A stretch of DNA of 64,000 nucleotides. It comes from Gongronella butleri (taxonomy: Eukaryota; Mucoromycota; Mucoromycetes; Mucorales; Cunninghamellaceae). Made by a program: the position numbers and the translations under genes. The stretch is from assembly GCA_025201375.1 (NCBI GenBank), contig JAIWZP010000026.1, forward strand, positions 124,001 through 188,000. The letters run 5' to 3'. Every line of letters begins with the position of its first letter. The first letter of the stretch is position 1. Shown here piece after piece: positions 51,500 through 62,608 of the stretch. The notes beneath the pieces were generated by a model. That model was given only the letters and a program-made list of their open reading frames with translations. It was not told where the DNA came from and searched no databases.

Positions 51500-52544
51500 A
51501 TGCATCCTCACCCAACTCAACTCCCATCCACAAACACAAAATCTTCAATTCTTCTCCCCCCCCCTCCCCCTTTGTTTCTAGCACACACCCGTAGCAAAAG
51601 ACGCAACTCATCCCCCCCCCTTCCCTCTCCCCCTTCCTTGGACCCCTATTCTTATTATTTTTTTTTATCCCTGATTTTTCCCCTCCTACCCCCCCTCCCA
51701 TGGACTCAATTTGCAAAGTCTCCACTCAATAAAGAACACACCCCAATTTGATCTCTTTTTTCTCGCGAGCCTGCTGCGCAAAAGGCCAACTTTCAGCTTG
51801 AATACTCGTCTTTCTTTTTTTGCTGTGGATCGGGGCCACAAATGGCGGCACGCACCCGTGCCACCTGTTTTTTTTTTTTTTTTTTTTTTGTCCCGCCGAG
51901 GCGCTGAGCCCCCGTTTTTTTTTTTTTTTTTTTTTTCTAAAGCAGACGCGATCGCCGTGCCAATTGACATGCAGCTCGCCTTGATTGTCACACACGACAC
52001 GCACAGCGAAATCCGCATCTCGACGATATTCTGCGTGCATGCATGCTTTGACAGAGATTTTTAACAGGGAGAACCCCCTTAACGTCATGGTGCAACCACC
52101 ATGAAATCACGTTTTTTTCACTTTGCGTTCAATGGTCAATGTCATGCAAACGAGCAAATGCCAATTTGGACGCATTTTGAAAGCAACGAGCTTTTCAAAG
52201 CGCGTCTTGTCACGCGCTACAGTACCAAAAAACGTTCATAATTTGTGAGTGAGCATGATGCAACCCCCATTCACGAGTATCCGACGTCCATGATTGGAGA
52301 AATCAACGCGTTTGGGCGACTGTCTTGGTCAACTTCTTCTTTGATTGCAATGAAACTTGCATTGTTTGAATCAGACAAGCTCGGACATCATTTCCAGCAA
52401 GGTTGCCCGATGCGTGACATCTGTACCGTTTGTGAAAGCCGTTCAAACATTTCAAAAATTATAACTTCCATGTTCTCCGCAACTGATTAGACGACACACA
52501 GCTACGATATTACACAACATGTCAAAATCATATGTGGAATTTTT

Positions 52545-52755
52545 AGCGAATGAGACCAGTTTCATCGATGAATGGCTAAAACTTGCAGAGAAAATCCACT
52601 TTATCATATCAACAAAATCATTAATTGCGATTTGCTCGACAGCGGTCTATGATAGTCGGCCTGTGATTTTTATTCCATACTTACAGGTTACAGTACTAAC
52701 AAAACAAAAAGGAGCAAAGTATCTAACGGGATGACTAGCAGCGCGTTCTGCTTGA
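52545..52755 (+). repeat. Dispersed repeat family C, copy 1
   Basis: Matches 55368-55565 on the same strand. Shared blocks are GAATGARACYAGTTTCA, AATTTGCTCGACA-C-GTCTA, and AAAGYATCTAAYGGRATGACT followed by AGCGCG. A weaker third copy is at about 53295-53420. Confidence 0.65.
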
Positions 52756-52895
52756 GCCTACCAAAACCATCGAGCGAACTCGTGACTGCACCCCTTGGAA
52801 AATCGATGGAGAATCGTCATTTTTGAAAATCGATGTGGCGTACCATCGAGGACTTGCAGCTTCATGAAATTTTGGCATATGGGCATTTTGGTCTC

Positions 52896-53080
52896 TCTCT
52901 TTTCAGAACAATAGTAAAAACCGGGGGTTGATCTGACCGATGGCAAGAATATTGACAATGCCCCATAAATTCACAATTTTGTCTCTTTTTTCAGAACAAT
53001 AGTAAAAACTGGGGGTTGATCTGACCGATGGCAAGAATATTGACAATGCCCCATAAATTCACAATTTTGTCTCTTCTAGC
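52896..53080. repeat. Two-copy 88-bp tandem repeat
   Basis: CAGAACAATAGTAAAAACYG begins at 52904 and again at 52992. The following 60-plus bases (GGGGTTGATCTGACCGATGG, then AATATTGACAATGCCCC) are almost identical. This is much better conserved than the surrounding repeats, so it is recent. Confidence 0.9.
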
Positions 53081-53705
53081 TAGCGCCGCGTCAAGCTGCT
53101 ATTCGACCAGGCCTAAATCTTACAAGTGGAAAGACACGCACAAGGGGGTCATTTTATCCCTGCCCGGCAACGCCGATGCGCAACATTTGTACGCTTGCAA
53201 CGCCCAATCAAACATTTCAGCTTCGTTTTTTCGGCAATGGACAAGACAAAGGATGGCGTGCTGCTGTGACAATAAATGCAGAATTCGAATCTCTGTCGGA
53301 TGAACCCAGTTTCACCAGCGTACGACCAAAAGTGATGCAGAAATTCCATTTTCTAAAATTTGGCTTTGATTGCCCCCCATCCCTCGAAAACAGCTTGATC
53401 GACTCCCGAATTTTATTGCAGATTTGCTTATAAAGAAGGAGTCAATGCACCAAATGATATGACTCTCAGATGTCCAGTGTGTATGTTGCCAAACGGATTT
53501 GAGAGACCTGAGCCTCTCAAAGCGGGGGACCCTCCAGATGCATTTTGACCTGACCCACTTTTTTTTCTAAGTTTGAAAAAAAATTCGTCACCAAGCAAGG
53601 ACTCATCGCAGTCCACGAAACTTTTACATGTAGTGGACGTGTCACGGCCCAGCTCGTGTCGAGTGGCAAACGTGCGCAAAAAGCGCGTGAGCCGACGCGC
53701 TCGGA

Positions 53706-53736
53706 GCCATTGACGCGTTGACGCGTCAATGGCGCG

Positions 53737-53763
<27 letters not shown>
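53706..53763. repeat. Perfect 13-bp inverted repeat followed by an A run
   Basis: GCCATTGACGCGT, a TG spacer, then its exact reverse complement ACGCGTCAATGGC at 53721-53733. About 26 A follow at 53738-53763. Confidence 0.8.
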
Positions 53764-53770
<7 letters not shown>

Positions 53771-54209
53771 TTGACACACGACCAGATCATCCTCATTTAC
53801 GTTTAACAAGAATCGTGTGCATCTGTACTCGTGCCTGGCCAAGACGCGCATGGCGTGGCAAGGCAAACATTTGAATCAATCAAGAAAAAGGAAAAGGAAA
53901 CAAGTAGTCATACAAACAATCAAAATATACGAGTCAAGATCAAGCACTAGCCCACTTAGTCAAGGACACGTGCACCCCGACCTGGGTCTAGCCAATGGCG
54001 TGCAAGGCGCGACATTGGCGGCAAAAAAAAAAAAAAGAAACGGAAAGAAAAGCAACGAAATGTGCAAGTGAAGCAAGTGCAGCGACCCCCGCACACGCGC
54101 ACCTGACCCGCCTGGCTGACCCACCTTGAAGTCCCGGATACACCAATTATGGACATCAGCCGATTTTGCAGATGATCCTCGGATCGATGGAAAATCGCGC
54201 TGTCAAAAG

Positions 54210-54237
54210 CTTATTTATTTATTTATTTATTTATTTT
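54210..54237. repeat. (TTTA)n microsatellite
   Basis: About six uninterrupted copies of TTTA/TTAT. Confidence 0.9.
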
Positions 54238-54671
54238 TGACAACGCATGGTGACCAGCATGATTCAATTGGGACACTCGATTATCATATTTCCTTCTTTT
54301 ATTACGCCCAGGTCACATTGTGTGATGGGAATGCACCTATGGGTTCTCGCCTCATCCTCTCACAAGTGATGATGAATGGTCCATTTGTCTAATCTTTGAA
54401 AAAAAAATACTCAAACAAGCGCCGGAGCACCTCGCAGCATCACCAATTAGGCACCATGTCAATCTTGTGACAATACGGTGTGCCAAGATGTCCAGATCAA
54501 GACTCATCCGAAGGGCTGTAAAGAAAAAGGAAATGGACAAGTATAAAAGAGTCCAATGACAAGATATTTCTTATTTCTTTTTCTTTACACCAAACATCTT
54601 TTTCCATCCCTTTGCCTTTTATTTTTCTTCATACTGTACTTCAATTGTCACATCTTTTTTCATTTAATTAA

Positions 54672-54842
54672 ATGTTCTTGCACAATTCGAACAATCTTTC
54701 GTCTTCTTTGTATGCGCTTCATGCGCTAATAATGGTGTCGCCCATGGTTGTGGCGACGCAACCCGCCGCGCCGGGACCTGACAGGACGTTGCTCCTCTCT
54801 TCTCAGAAAAAAATAAAAATCCAAAGAAGGTCAATCATGTGA
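54672..54842 (+). CDS. Possible small orphan reading frame or 5' gene remnant
   Basis: A 56-codon frame starting MFLHNSNNLSSSLYALHALI with a weakly hydrophobic N-terminal stretch (ALIMVSPMVVA) that could be a signal or anchor. TATAAAAG lies about 130 bp upstream and a pyrimidine-rich leader like those of other genes here lies in between. The frame runs into A-rich, repeat-like DNA. No homologue was recognised. It may be the surviving 5' end of a broken gene, or chance. Confidence 0.25.
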   Translation: MFLHNSNNLSSSLYALHALIMVSPMVVATQPAAPGPDRTLLLSSQKKIKIQRRSIM

Positions 54843-55367
54843 TTTGTCGGGAAGCACGGCATTGCTGAAAATTTGGCTGTAGCAGCGCGTTTTTGTAAAA
54901 TTCATTTCGCGGTATGATATCATAAAATCTTGATTCGATCATCGCCAAACTTTGCCACCTGGCTTTTTCAGCGTCTCTCTTTGAAAGAAAAATTAAAAAC
55001 CAGATGTTGATCGGGCCGTTCTCGATACTGTACCGACGCGACTCTTTGAAAAATCGTTCAAACCAGGAGTCGACCGAATCATTGTGCAGATGAATCCAAA
55101 ATTCTGACATTTCCTCAAATCCGCCGGCACGAGTCTCTCAAAATATTTTGTGGATCGCGGTGAAATGGCACCGATCGAAAGAGACGCATTCGTCGGGTGT
55201 CGTCATTTCCTGATTGTTTGCTTGCTTGCCCGATGGATGAACTTTGCCCGCTTGCAAAAGTCGATCAAACGTTGGATCAATTTTCAAACTTAAGCTTTCT
55301 TTTCTCGACAACTGGAAAAATAACCAACAATGCTTTTAACGTGTCAAATGCTGCTGCTGAATCTCCA

Positions 55368-55565
55368 CCGAATGAAACAAGTTTCACGGCGATCTGATAA
55401 AAAAAAACTGGCCGAGGAAATACACTTTTTCAACAGAAAATTCAATGGCAATTTGCTCGACAACTGTCTAGTCAACCCCCGAATTTTAATTCATATTTAA
55501 TAAAAAACAGGGGGGGAAAGCATCTAATGGAATGACTTGCAGGGCGCTAGCTTGGGTTTTAACTT
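55368..55565 (+). repeat. Dispersed repeat family C, copy 2
   Basis: Counterpart of 52545-52755, with a stretch of extra A and other small indels. Confidence 0.65.
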
Positions 55566-56239
55566 TTGCATCGGTCATTTCACCAGCTTGCAGCCCATTC
55601 TGCAGCGCACAAAAACCTGCAAAAAAATACAGTACTGTAAAAAAATTCCATGCAATTTACGCATCTTAATTTGGAAGTGTTAAACCTTAAATTTTTGCAA
55701 AAAAAATCTTGCCCAAAGTAGGCACTTTTCTCCAGTCGATCGGCGTTCATGCGTCACTCTTTGGGCATTTTTCTTAAAGTTGGGGCAACCTGCCATTTTG
55801 TCTGCCAAAAGCAAATCGTTGAATTTACCTGGTTGGGATGCATTGATCACTCGGAGTTCGAAATTTCTCGAATTTGGCATTTTCTGAGATTGAAATGTGT
55901 GACCCCTGAGTGACCCCTGAATTTTTCAAAAATGGTCGTAGCGCTTTGGGAGTTTAAGCTTTTTTGTTGCAATTTCTGCGTTGAATTCGAAGCGGTTATT
56001 TTTGAGCGGCGTCGACCAAGCAGATGACGAGATGAATGCAAAATAGAGCAAACTGAAAGTTTTTGGAATTTGCAGGTTCAAAAAAAACGGGTGGAGCAGC
56101 CCTCACAAGCAGTGGCTGTCATTTGTGCCGTGACGCAATTTTCATTGGCGAGCAGGAGGTCGGCTGTAAAAAAATTTCTGGAGGCACAACAGGCCGACAA
56201 AGTCTGAAAAACACGCTCTTTGGTTCTATGATAATACAG

Positions 56240-56440
56240 TAAATGTGCCCGTTTTGTACAGTGTACGTACAGTATGATTCTACGTACAGTATCATACAGT
56301 ATGATACTGTACAGTATCATACTGTATCATAGCGCATACTGCTGTACGCGTGTACGATAGCGCTACAGTATGCTTCAGGCTTCAGGGCTTCAGGCAATGA
56401 AATGATACTGTATCATACAGTATCATAGCACGCGTCAGTT
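56240..56440. repeat. Palindrome-rich TACAGTATCATACTGTA cluster
   Basis: Dense overlapping copies of ATACTGTA, TACAGTATCAT and their complements. The core 56294-56327 is a perfect palindrome of 17-nt arms centred between 56310 and 56311. A second palindrome (ATGATACTGTATCATACAGT and following) lies near 56401-56426. It could form a cruciform. No protein-coding sequence is involved. Confidence 0.85.
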
Positions 56441-56726
56441 CCTGATTCCTGCATGCCCAGTTGCCCACCGAGATCGAAAAATGGAAAGATCAAACCCTTT
56501 TTGTTGTGTGTGTAAAAATCCAAAGCGGATGGAAAACGTGCATTTGTGTATTTTCTTGGGCACTTGCTGAGATGCTGACGTCTATTTTTTTTCGCGTTTG
56601 AGGATGCTCAAATTTGTGAATGTGGACATGCAGGCAGGCAGATACGCAGAGTCGAGTCAGCATACTGTACTACTGTATGTCTGCCAAATTAAATTCGAAC
56701 ATGAGAGTTCTCAGAGTTATTGCGCA

Positions 56727-56890
56727 CCAAGTCAACCCGATCTCTCTAAAACACAAGCGCTTTTCACCTCGTTTGGCCGCTGATTCATTTGAGGCGACTC
56801 GCGTGTCGAAACATTGGGCCTTTTTTATCGCGTGCGCTACCAAAATGGACAAGGTCTTGTACGAACGTCCTCCCGAGCGCATTTATTTTT
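56727..56890 (+). repeat. Outlying copy of the 165-bp repeat (family B)
   Basis: Contains CTCTCTAAAACACAAGCGC, GTTTGGCCGCTGATTCATTT and GAGGCGACTCGCGTGTCG, matching the landmarks of the 21200-22660 array. Confidence 0.75.
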
Positions 56891-57402
56891 TTTGTTACGT
56901 ATGATATGAAATATGATATGATACAGTGCGCGATTTGGCCGCCTTTGTGCAATTCAATGTTACCATGTAACAGAGCTTAGTCCATGAGCATTTGATGCGC
57001 TCTCAAGTCTCAATCGCCAACATGTACTTTGCTGTATACCGTACACGTAATACTTGTATACCTAGTGATACCGGTATGTGTCGGAAAAGGGTCATTTCAG
57101 GCGCAACTCGCTTTTTACAGGGAATCGCAGGTTCGTGGCAGTCCATTGAAAGCATCAAAAGTGTTTTCTACTCATGTTTGCAATAGTGGGGGCATTTTTT
57201 TTGCCTGTGGGTACAGCCCAGCGAAAAAAAAAAGACGAAATATACGATAGGCCCAGTTCCTTGCTGGATGCTGGTCGCTCTCTCATGCAAAAGACACATC
57301 TCAAAAAAGGACGTCCATGATTAATCTTTGAAGGATATGCTGCGCTTCTTTATTATGCAAAGATAATAATAAACCAAGAGCGGCAGAGAAAATGCGATCC
57401 GC

Positions 57403-58022
<620 letters not shown>

Positions 58023-58510
58023 CGCGAAACTAAGAATAAAAGGCAACGATGGATGAGCAAGCTGCACGTCATGGATGGATGTAAAGGATGGATGGATGGA
58101 TGAATGGGACAGGTGGCGTTACCTTGACAAGAATAAAAAAAAGAGGGAGAAAAGAAGAAAATAAAGAAGCGCAGGCGCCCTGTCCTTTTCTTTCCACCTG
58201 GGCGGGGCCATTGGGCCCCCTCGGGCTCCGCTTTTTTTTTTTTTTTCTGACCCATTGTCCGGCCAGGTCCGGCGGGGCGCGTGCGAGCCAATGAGACAAG
58301 CCGCGGGGTCGGCGGGATGGTTGAACAATCATACTTTTTTTCGTGTCACTCGATGGAAATCCCATCTTTATTGCCTTTTTCTCCACGAGGGGACAAATGG
58401 AAAGCTCAATTGCCCCTTTTTCTCGAATTTGCGCGCGGGCTGGGCAGGCAAGCCACGGTTCATTCTCTTTTTCTCTCTCTCTATTTTCTCTTTTTTTACT
58501 CTGAATTCGG
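58023..58510. promoter_or_regulatory. Divergent promoter region between RPL40 and Erf4-like gene
   Basis: 488 bp. On the RPL40 side is the GGATGGATG tract at 58068-58107. The centre is GC-rich and the Erf4 side has T-rich leader sequence. Confidence 0.5.
58068..58107. promoter_or_regulatory. GGATGGATG tract upstream of RPL40
   Basis: GGATGGATGTAAAGGATGG and following GGATGGATGA. Read on the gene strand it is CATCCATCCATC, 46-85 bp upstream of the start codon. Confidence 0.5.
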
Positions 58511-59701
58511 ATGCTTGAGCATCAAATCAAGGCGCCGGCGCAGCAGCAGCAGCACCAGGCAGATAGCCAGCATCAACACCGGCGACACAAGACGGCGTCG
58601 TGCGTGTTGCAGCCCTATCAGACGTACCAAGCCGTGCGTCCACATCGATTGTCGTGCACAATCGCTGACCAGACTGCCGACGTGTATCGCAAGCCGCGCC
58701 CGCAGTCGTGGGACAGTGCCACACCACTCGTTGCCATGACGCCAGCTTGGACAGGTAGTATTTCAATTGTGGATTGTGTGTGCAGCGCAAAAAAAGGGCG
58801 AAAAGGGCTGATGCGACGGAAACGCAAAAAAATAAGGAGAGGAATGGAATGTGTACGACTTTTGGCTCTCGCTCTTTTTTTTTTATTTTCTTCTTCACTT
58901 ATTCCGTCTCTTTTTTTTTTTTTTTCTTTCACAAACGCAAGACTCACATATGAAAGAGCCAGAAACACACGAAAACTTGGCACCAGAGACACCGTCGGTG
59001 CCCGACGACGCCAACGGAGCACCAGCGACGGCGGCAACGACACAAGAAGGCGTGCCGCGCGCCAGTTGCAGCTCAAAAGCCCAGCTGGCTATCGACATGA
59101 ACCAATATGTGGCCACCAAGGCCGTCCGTATCGAGCGCGACTACTCAAAGGGCGACGGTATCACCCAATTCTGCACCGAGATGCCCATGGCCCTGGACGG
59201 CAAGGTAAAAAAAAAAAAAAGAAAAGAACAAAAGCAGGCAAAAAGACTCACTTTGAATGCCATTCAGGTCACACCCGAGCAATTTAAGCATACCATCCAT
59301 ACGATCAACGCGCTGCTCCTCAGCGCCGAGAAATTGTCATGGTCTGGCGTTATGTACAACATGATGGAGATCTTGACCATCTACCTGTGGCCATTGCTCT
59401 TTGATTCGCACTATCAAAAGGTATAAAAGAGACGCATCGCAGCGCCCAATGGATGGGGTCTGAACGTTTTTTTTTTCTTTTTTTGCATTTAGACAATCCA
59501 TGCGCTCCTGGACTTTATTGACAAGGAGAACCAGGACGTGTACCACAAGCAACAGCTGTCTATACGCAACCCCGTCAAGACGGCCTTTTTATTTGTAAGA
59601 AAATCAAGCCATAAAAAGGCGAAAACAAAGCCATTGACGACTGCTTACGCGCTTTTTTTTTTTTTCGGGCATTGTAGCTTGAAATCCAAGTGTTTGAGTG
59701 A
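58511..59701 (+). CDS. ERF4: Erf4/Golgin-A7-type subunit of Ras palmitoyltransferase
   Basis: Exons 58511-58754, 58942-59204, 59268-59420, 59493-59594 and 59678-59701 give 261 residues. The N-terminal 130 residues are Gln/His/Pro-rich and disordered. The Golgin A7/ERF4 domain follows: AVRIERDYSKGDGITQFCTE, GKVTPEQFKHTIHTINALLL, MEILTIYLWPLLFDSHYQK, LLDFIDKENQDVYHKQQLSI and the family ending, here TAFLFLEIQVFE. Erf4 with its DHHC partner Erf2 palmitoylates Ras at the ER; the animal counterpart is GCP16/GOLGA7. The last exon is only 24 nt and completes the domain, supporting the splice model. The intron 1 acceptor (ACGCAAG) lacks the usual T before AG but is the only frame-keeping choice seen. 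Confidence 0.87.
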
Positions 59702-60182
59702 AAAAAAAAAAAACCAGCTCAGCTGCAAGCCCGCTCGTTGTACCATAGTCATTTTTACGTCTCTAGTCTCATTTTACTTAATTTTACGAATAAAAAAAAA
59801 AGCCAACGATTGATGATGCAGTAATGGGATGCATTTGTTTCATGGAGAAAAAGGGGATTGGCTTCTTTCTCAAACGCGGCGGGGGGCGGCATCAAGCATG
59901 GGGCGAAAAATGAGCGAATTGGAACGGGCGGCGCTTTTTGGCGGGGCAGCAACCCGGGCTGACAATGCTTTATGACCGCCAAAAGTTGTTGTTTTCCTCT
60001 TTTTCTTTTTTCTTTTCATCTTTTTCCCTCACTCTTCATCCCTTTTGTAAAAGTAAGCGCCACACCTTTTATCGCACCACGGCGAGACGCGTCGTCGAAC
60101 GCACATTTTGGCCTAGACTTCTCGAGACTCACCTTTTTTTCTCTTTTCTTTGTCGGGATGATGATGTTTGTAGCAAGTTAAA
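59702..60182. other. Intergenic region (481 bp)
   Basis: 3' flank of the Erf4-like gene (AATAAAAAAAAA at about 59789) and the T-rich promoter region of the V-ATPase gene. No gene was seen. Confidence 0.5.
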
Positions 60183-61486
60183 ATGGCTGACTACTGGTAA
60201 TTTTTTTTTGCTCTTGTTTGCGTGTTTGCTTGGCTTTTTTTTTTTTCTTTTTAGCGCGACTCACGCACCTTTTTTTCCCTTCAATTAGTCCTGTTTATGC
60301 TCCCTTCTTCGGCTCTATGGGCTGCACGGCGGCTATTGTGTTCAGCTGTAAGTTTTGCGAGTGTCGTGTTGGAAACACTCTAGGGGCGGGCGGCGGACGG
60401 AGAGGCAATTGGGAAGCGATGGCGCATTTGAGGGGCGCCAAGGGCGAAACGTCACAGGGTAGCGTCGTACAACGGCCCAATTGTGCCCTTTGGGATTGCT
60501 CTTTTTTTTTTTTCTTTTATCGCTTTGGCTCACCAATTGCTTTTTTTTTTTTTATTTGCAACGTTTAGGCTTTGGTGCTGCTTATGGCACTGCCAAGTCT
60601 GGCGTCGGTTTGTCCGCCGTCGGTGTCCTCCGCCCTGACATTGTGTTGAAGTGTATCGTCCCCGTCGTCATGGCCGGTATCTTGGGTATCTATGGTCTCA
60701 TTGTTACCGTCATGCTGTCTGGCGGCCGTAAGTGGCCCCCTTTTCCCCTTTTTTTTCCCTCTTTTTCACGCGTCCACACACGTTTGCTTTGATGAACGCG
60801 GCCATCGCGGGCCCAATTGCACGCGCACTTCTTCCACTTGTCCCGATCGCACACACCCACACGTCAAAATGCATTCATCGACCCCTCACACGCGCTTTTT
60901 GCTTTGTTTTTCCTTGTAGTGGCCATGAAGCAGACTCTGTACAGCGGCTTCATCCAGTTTGGTGCTGGCTTGAGCGTTGGTCTGTCTTGTGTAAGTTACC
61001 AGCCACCCTTGGCCTAGCCTTTTGGCAATGTGTTTGGACCATGCGCAAGGACTCACCGTCGTCGTCTTTTTTTTTTTTTTCCTTCAATTGTAGCTGGCGG
61101 CCGGCATCACCATTGGCATCACTGGTGACGCTGGTGTGCGCGCCTATGGCCAGCAACCAAGAATGTTTGTCGGCATGGTAAGAAAGAAAAAAAAGAACCA
61201 AAAGCAACGCGTGGCGCGCCTCCGTTCCCCATTCCCCTTCCCCCCCTTTTTTTTTTTTACCTTTTGCCTCGGGTTTCATGCCGTGACGGGCCGCCATGCC
61301 ACCCGATTGGGCCTCTCCTCCCCATGACGCCAAATGCCATCTGATGGCTCACTTTGTTTTTTTTTTCCTTTTTTCTGCTGATAGATTTTGATTCTCATTT
61401 TCGCCGAAGTGTTGGGTCTTTATGGTCTGATTGTCGCGTTGATCTTGAATACCAAGGCCTCGGATGGTGAGGGTGCGTGCAACTAA
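60183..61486 (+). CDS. VMA3: V-type ATPase proteolipid subunit c
   Basis: Exons 60183-60196, 60289-60347, 60569-60727, 60920-60990, 61094-61177 and 61385-61486 give 162 residues. Four transmembrane helices are visible. The first is [19 protein letters not shown] and the last is [20 protein letters not shown], with the proton-carrying Glu137 in FAEVLGLYG, the same number as in yeast Vma3. [13 protein letters not shown] precedes helix 4. The protein forms the rotor ring that carries protons through the vacuolar ATPase. The first exon is only 14 nt (MADYC with a split Cys codon). Codon use is highly biased, suggesting strong expression. Confidence 0.97.
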
Positions 61487-62608
61487 GCATCCCCCCTTGC
61501 TCCTTTTTTTTTGTTTTTACCTTTGGATCATCCCCATCTTCTTATGCCCAGGTCCCTGACATCCAATAAAGACTTGCTTTTCCTGCTTTTTATGATTTAT
61601 TTTCTGCACCTCGCACAAGAGGGCAAAAAAAAAGCTGCTTTTCCCAATGGGCTTGGGGGGGGGCTAAAAAGAAAGGAGGGTGCGAAAAAGGGGGGCCGGG
61701 CCAAGGGCAATGGATGGCGATCCCTTTTTTTTTTCTTTTTGCCTGTTAATTCTGCTAATTACGATGATAGTCCAGAACAGAGGCCATTGATGGGCTTGAA
61801 TGAAGCCAAGCGTCAACAAGACGCCACTTTTCTGTCCCATCGGCTTACACGATAATGACACGGCCAATCACAGCGCTGCATGGCGCGCGAAACAAAGAAA
61901 AAAAAGCATCAAACAGCAAAGAAAAAAAAAGGGGGGCCATTAGGGGGTGAGCAATTGGATGGACGGGAACGCGTGGGGCCTGTGCTCTCTCTCTGTCTCT
62001 CTCTGGTTCTCTTGCTCGACAAGCATCCTTTGCCGATCCACTGGCACCGGCCAAGGTCCAATGATGCTGTCCACGTCGGCGCCCCCCTTTTTTTCACGTT
62101 GATTAAAATGGCTTGCATGGCTCGCGTCGCTTTTTTTTTTATTCTATTTTTATTGCTGTTCTTGTGTCATGACGAGGCGTGTCGCGAATGACAAAGCAAA
62201 AGGACCGACACGATCTGTAAAGAGAGTCTGGGGGGAGGCAAGCATCACGCGCCGGCGCGCATTGATTGGTGCGGGAAAGTTGTATTTTTTATTTTTTATT
62301 TTTTTTTTTTCATCAAGCATTGAAATGAGGAAGGAAATGTTGCTGTGCCTATTTTTGTACCCAGGGGGTGGGGGGGGGGGCGAGAACTCGCTCTTTGGAA
62401 CCATGATCAGCTCTTTTTTATCAGTGAAAAAAGCATATAAATAATGAAGAAGGACCCACCTTGCATTCTTTTTTTTTGATTGTCTTTTTCTTCACTCTTT
62501 TTATTCCTTATTTCTCATTTTCCCCCTCATTGCCCTCTTGTATTTCTTTTTTGTGTGTTTGTGTGTTATTTTTGATCAACATTTTTCGATTTTTGTACCC
62601 CCCAAACC
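61487..62608. promoter_or_regulatory. Intergenic region and probable promoter of the last gene
   Basis: 1.1 kb. AATAAAG at 61566 is a likely polyadenylation signal for VMA3. TATAAATA at 62436-62443, 166 bp before the next ATG and followed by a pyrimidine-rich leader, is a probable TATA box. The middle has G-rich and T-rich tracts without a gene. Confidence 0.5.

Larger units (their letters stand above)
51500..57402. other. 5.9-kb gene-poor interval
   Basis: Contains the Ran 3' UTR (pyrimidine-rich to about 51740), two T runs (51870-51889 and 51915-51936), then repeat-rich AT DNA at 52090-53560. A stretch of ordinary composition at 53560-54840 may hold promoter-like sequence. More AT-rich repeat DNA follows at 54840-57300. 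No gene with recognisable domains was found on either strand. Confidence 0.6.

Noticed and set aside
54207..54240. TTTA repeat as a telomere or centromere signature
   Set aside because: An ordinary short microsatellite of about six units with no array.
51500..57402. tRNA or 5S rRNA genes in the gene-poor interval
   Set aside because: No convincing acceptor stem, GGTTCRA box B or cloverleaf was found by eye. A covariance-model search would be needed to exclude them.
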